Source: Virgibacillus salexigens (GTDB taxonomy: Bacteria > Bacillota > Bacilli > Bacillales > Amphibacillaceae). From it: DNA of 64,000 nt. A model generated the notes under the pieces. It was given only the letters and a program-made list of their open reading frames with translations, was not told the DNA's origin and made no database searches. Location of the stretch: assembly GCF_014905415.1 (NCBI RefSeq), contig NZ_BNEO01000006.1, positions 62,001-126,000 of the forward strand, read 5' to 3'. A program made the position numbers and the translations under genes. Positions 63,429 through 64,000 of the stretch are shown here, piece after piece. Every line of letters starts with the position of its first letter. Position 1 is the first letter of the stretch.

Positions 63429-64000
63429 ATGTTACAAAAATTCAATAGTTTAATGGATTACATTGAAACGCATTTAACGGATGACATCTCTGAACAAGAT
63501 ATATCAAAAATTGTAGGGATATCTAATTACCATTTTAAAAGAATGTTTTCATATATGGCTGGAATGTCATTGAATGCGTATATCAAAAACCGAAGATTAT
63601 CCGTTGCAAATGTTGAATTAATAAACGGAGAAAAAGTGACAGATATAGCCTATAAATATGGATATCAATCTATAGAAGGATTTTCAAGAGCCTTTCGTGA
63701 ATGGAGTGGTTTTTTACCATCAGAAGTAGCTAAAAATAAAATTCAAAAATCATTTCCCAAATTTACATTCTTTATAGATATAAGAGGAGGAATATCGATG
63801 GAATTCAAAATGGAAGAAAAAGAGAAGTTCAATATTGTAGGTGTATCGAAAAGAGTACCCATTCAATTCGAAGGTGAAAATAATGCTATCTTGGAATTAG
63901 CCAAATCCATTACCGAACAACAAAGAAATGAAATGCATCAATTAGCTGATTTATATCCTCACCACGTTTTGAATGTATCTTATGATTTTGATGATGGTTA
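63429..64000 (+). CDS. AraC-family transcriptional regulator, truncated by the window end
   Basis: Starts at ATG 63429 behind AAAGGGAGGGAAAAGG and stays open to the last base (190 codons). The N-terminal 105 residues are an AraC/XylS double helix-turn-helix (SEQDISKIVGISNYHFKRMF, then VTDIAYKYGYQSIEGFSRAF), followed by the start of a GyrI-like/effector-binding domain (FNIVGVSKRVP). This order, DNA-binding first, is typical of Rob/SoxS-plus-effector regulators. Target unknown. Confidence 0.85.
   Translation, partial: MLQKFNSLMDYIETHLTDDISEQDISKIVGISNYHFKRMFSYMAGMSLNAYIKNRRLSVANVELINGEKVTDIAYKYGYQSIEGFSRAFREWSGFLPSEVAKNKIQKSFPKFTFFIDIRGGISMEFKMEEKEKFNIVGVSKRVPIQFEGENNAILELAKSITEQQRNEMHQLADLYPHHVLNVSYDFDDG

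Noticed and set aside
1-64000. CRISPR arrays, insertion sequences, prophage genes, rRNA
   Set aside because: No regularly spaced direct repeats, transposase or integrase motifs, phage structural genes or rRNA sequences were recognised in a read of both strands.

Overview
The window comes from a low-GC, spore-forming member of the Bacillaceae, most likely of the Oceanobacillus/Virgibacillus type. The pointers are Bacillus-style Shine-Dalgarno sites, CotF-like coat proteins, a sigma-W-type promoter, a thrZ-type T-box leader, a ykoFEDC operon and QueF/YidC/Erm proteins that look Bacillus-like. The genus is inferred from gene content; no rRNA is present. I see no CRISPR array, intact transposase, phage module or intact tRNA gene. 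Most of the window is ordinary chromosome with several decayed genes.

Layout. 0.1-9.8 kb: a secreted GH84 hexosaminidase, an AadK-type aminoglycoside adenylyltransferase, adenine deaminase, a YfmM-like ABC-F protein behind a leader-peptide/terminator attenuator, a GNAT enzyme and an NhaC antiporter. 9.9-18.3 kb: a 2-oxoacid dehydrogenase operon (thioesterase, E1 alpha, E1 beta, E2, E3) with a GntR regulator, an APC permease and the wreck of a class III aminotransferase. Together these suggest amino acid uptake, transamination and oxidative decarboxylation to an acyl-CoA. The thioesterase keeps the Thr/Glu/His spacing of fluoroacetyl-CoA thioesterase FlK. 18.4-21.1 kb: preQ1-I riboswitch, queF and yhhQ; then yidC preceded by a probable MifM-like arrest peptide. 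21.2-25.1 kb: TPP riboswitch and ykoFEDC (HMP/thiamine ECF transporter). 25.2-26.5 kb: small Cys-rich DUF1540 and CHY zinc-finger proteins and a pentapeptide-repeat protein. 26.6-30.7 kb: sigma-W promoter, then DUF4178, PspA, DUF4247 lipoprotein, DUF350 and a membrane-anchored aminopropyltransferase, a probable envelope-stress operon.

30.7-39.4 kb: serine hydrolase, FAD oxidoreductase, DinB protein, then a macrolide-resistance locus (ErmD-type leader peptide, terminator, erm, RlmA-type methyltransferase), another methyltransferase, and thrZ with two tandem T-boxes. 39.4-48.5 kb: lipoprotein, small coat proteins, S66 carboxypeptidase, DinB proteins, a secreted NlpC/P60 protein whose catalytic Cys is Ser, a Gln-rich small protein, and three pseudogenes (TspO-like, amidase, DinB). 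48.6-59.2 kb: a D-glucarate/galactarate catabolic operon with a tripartite tricarboxylate-type (TctABC) transporter and an FCD/GntR regulator with a 27-bp perfect palindrome at its promoter. 59.4-63.0 kb: an MFS exporter, TetR regulator and BCCT transporter sharing three copies of one operator. The window ends inside an AraC-family regulator.

The strongest candidate for a little-described system is the MifM-like leader ORF upstream of yidC: N-terminal membrane segment, a W...K..R..SPDDDTD segment resembling the MifM arrest region as I remember it, and a hairpin masking the yidC ribosome-binding site. Start codons below were often moved inward because the longest reading frame swallowed its own Shine-Dalgarno sequence. 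All family comparisons are from memory; no search or alignment was run.
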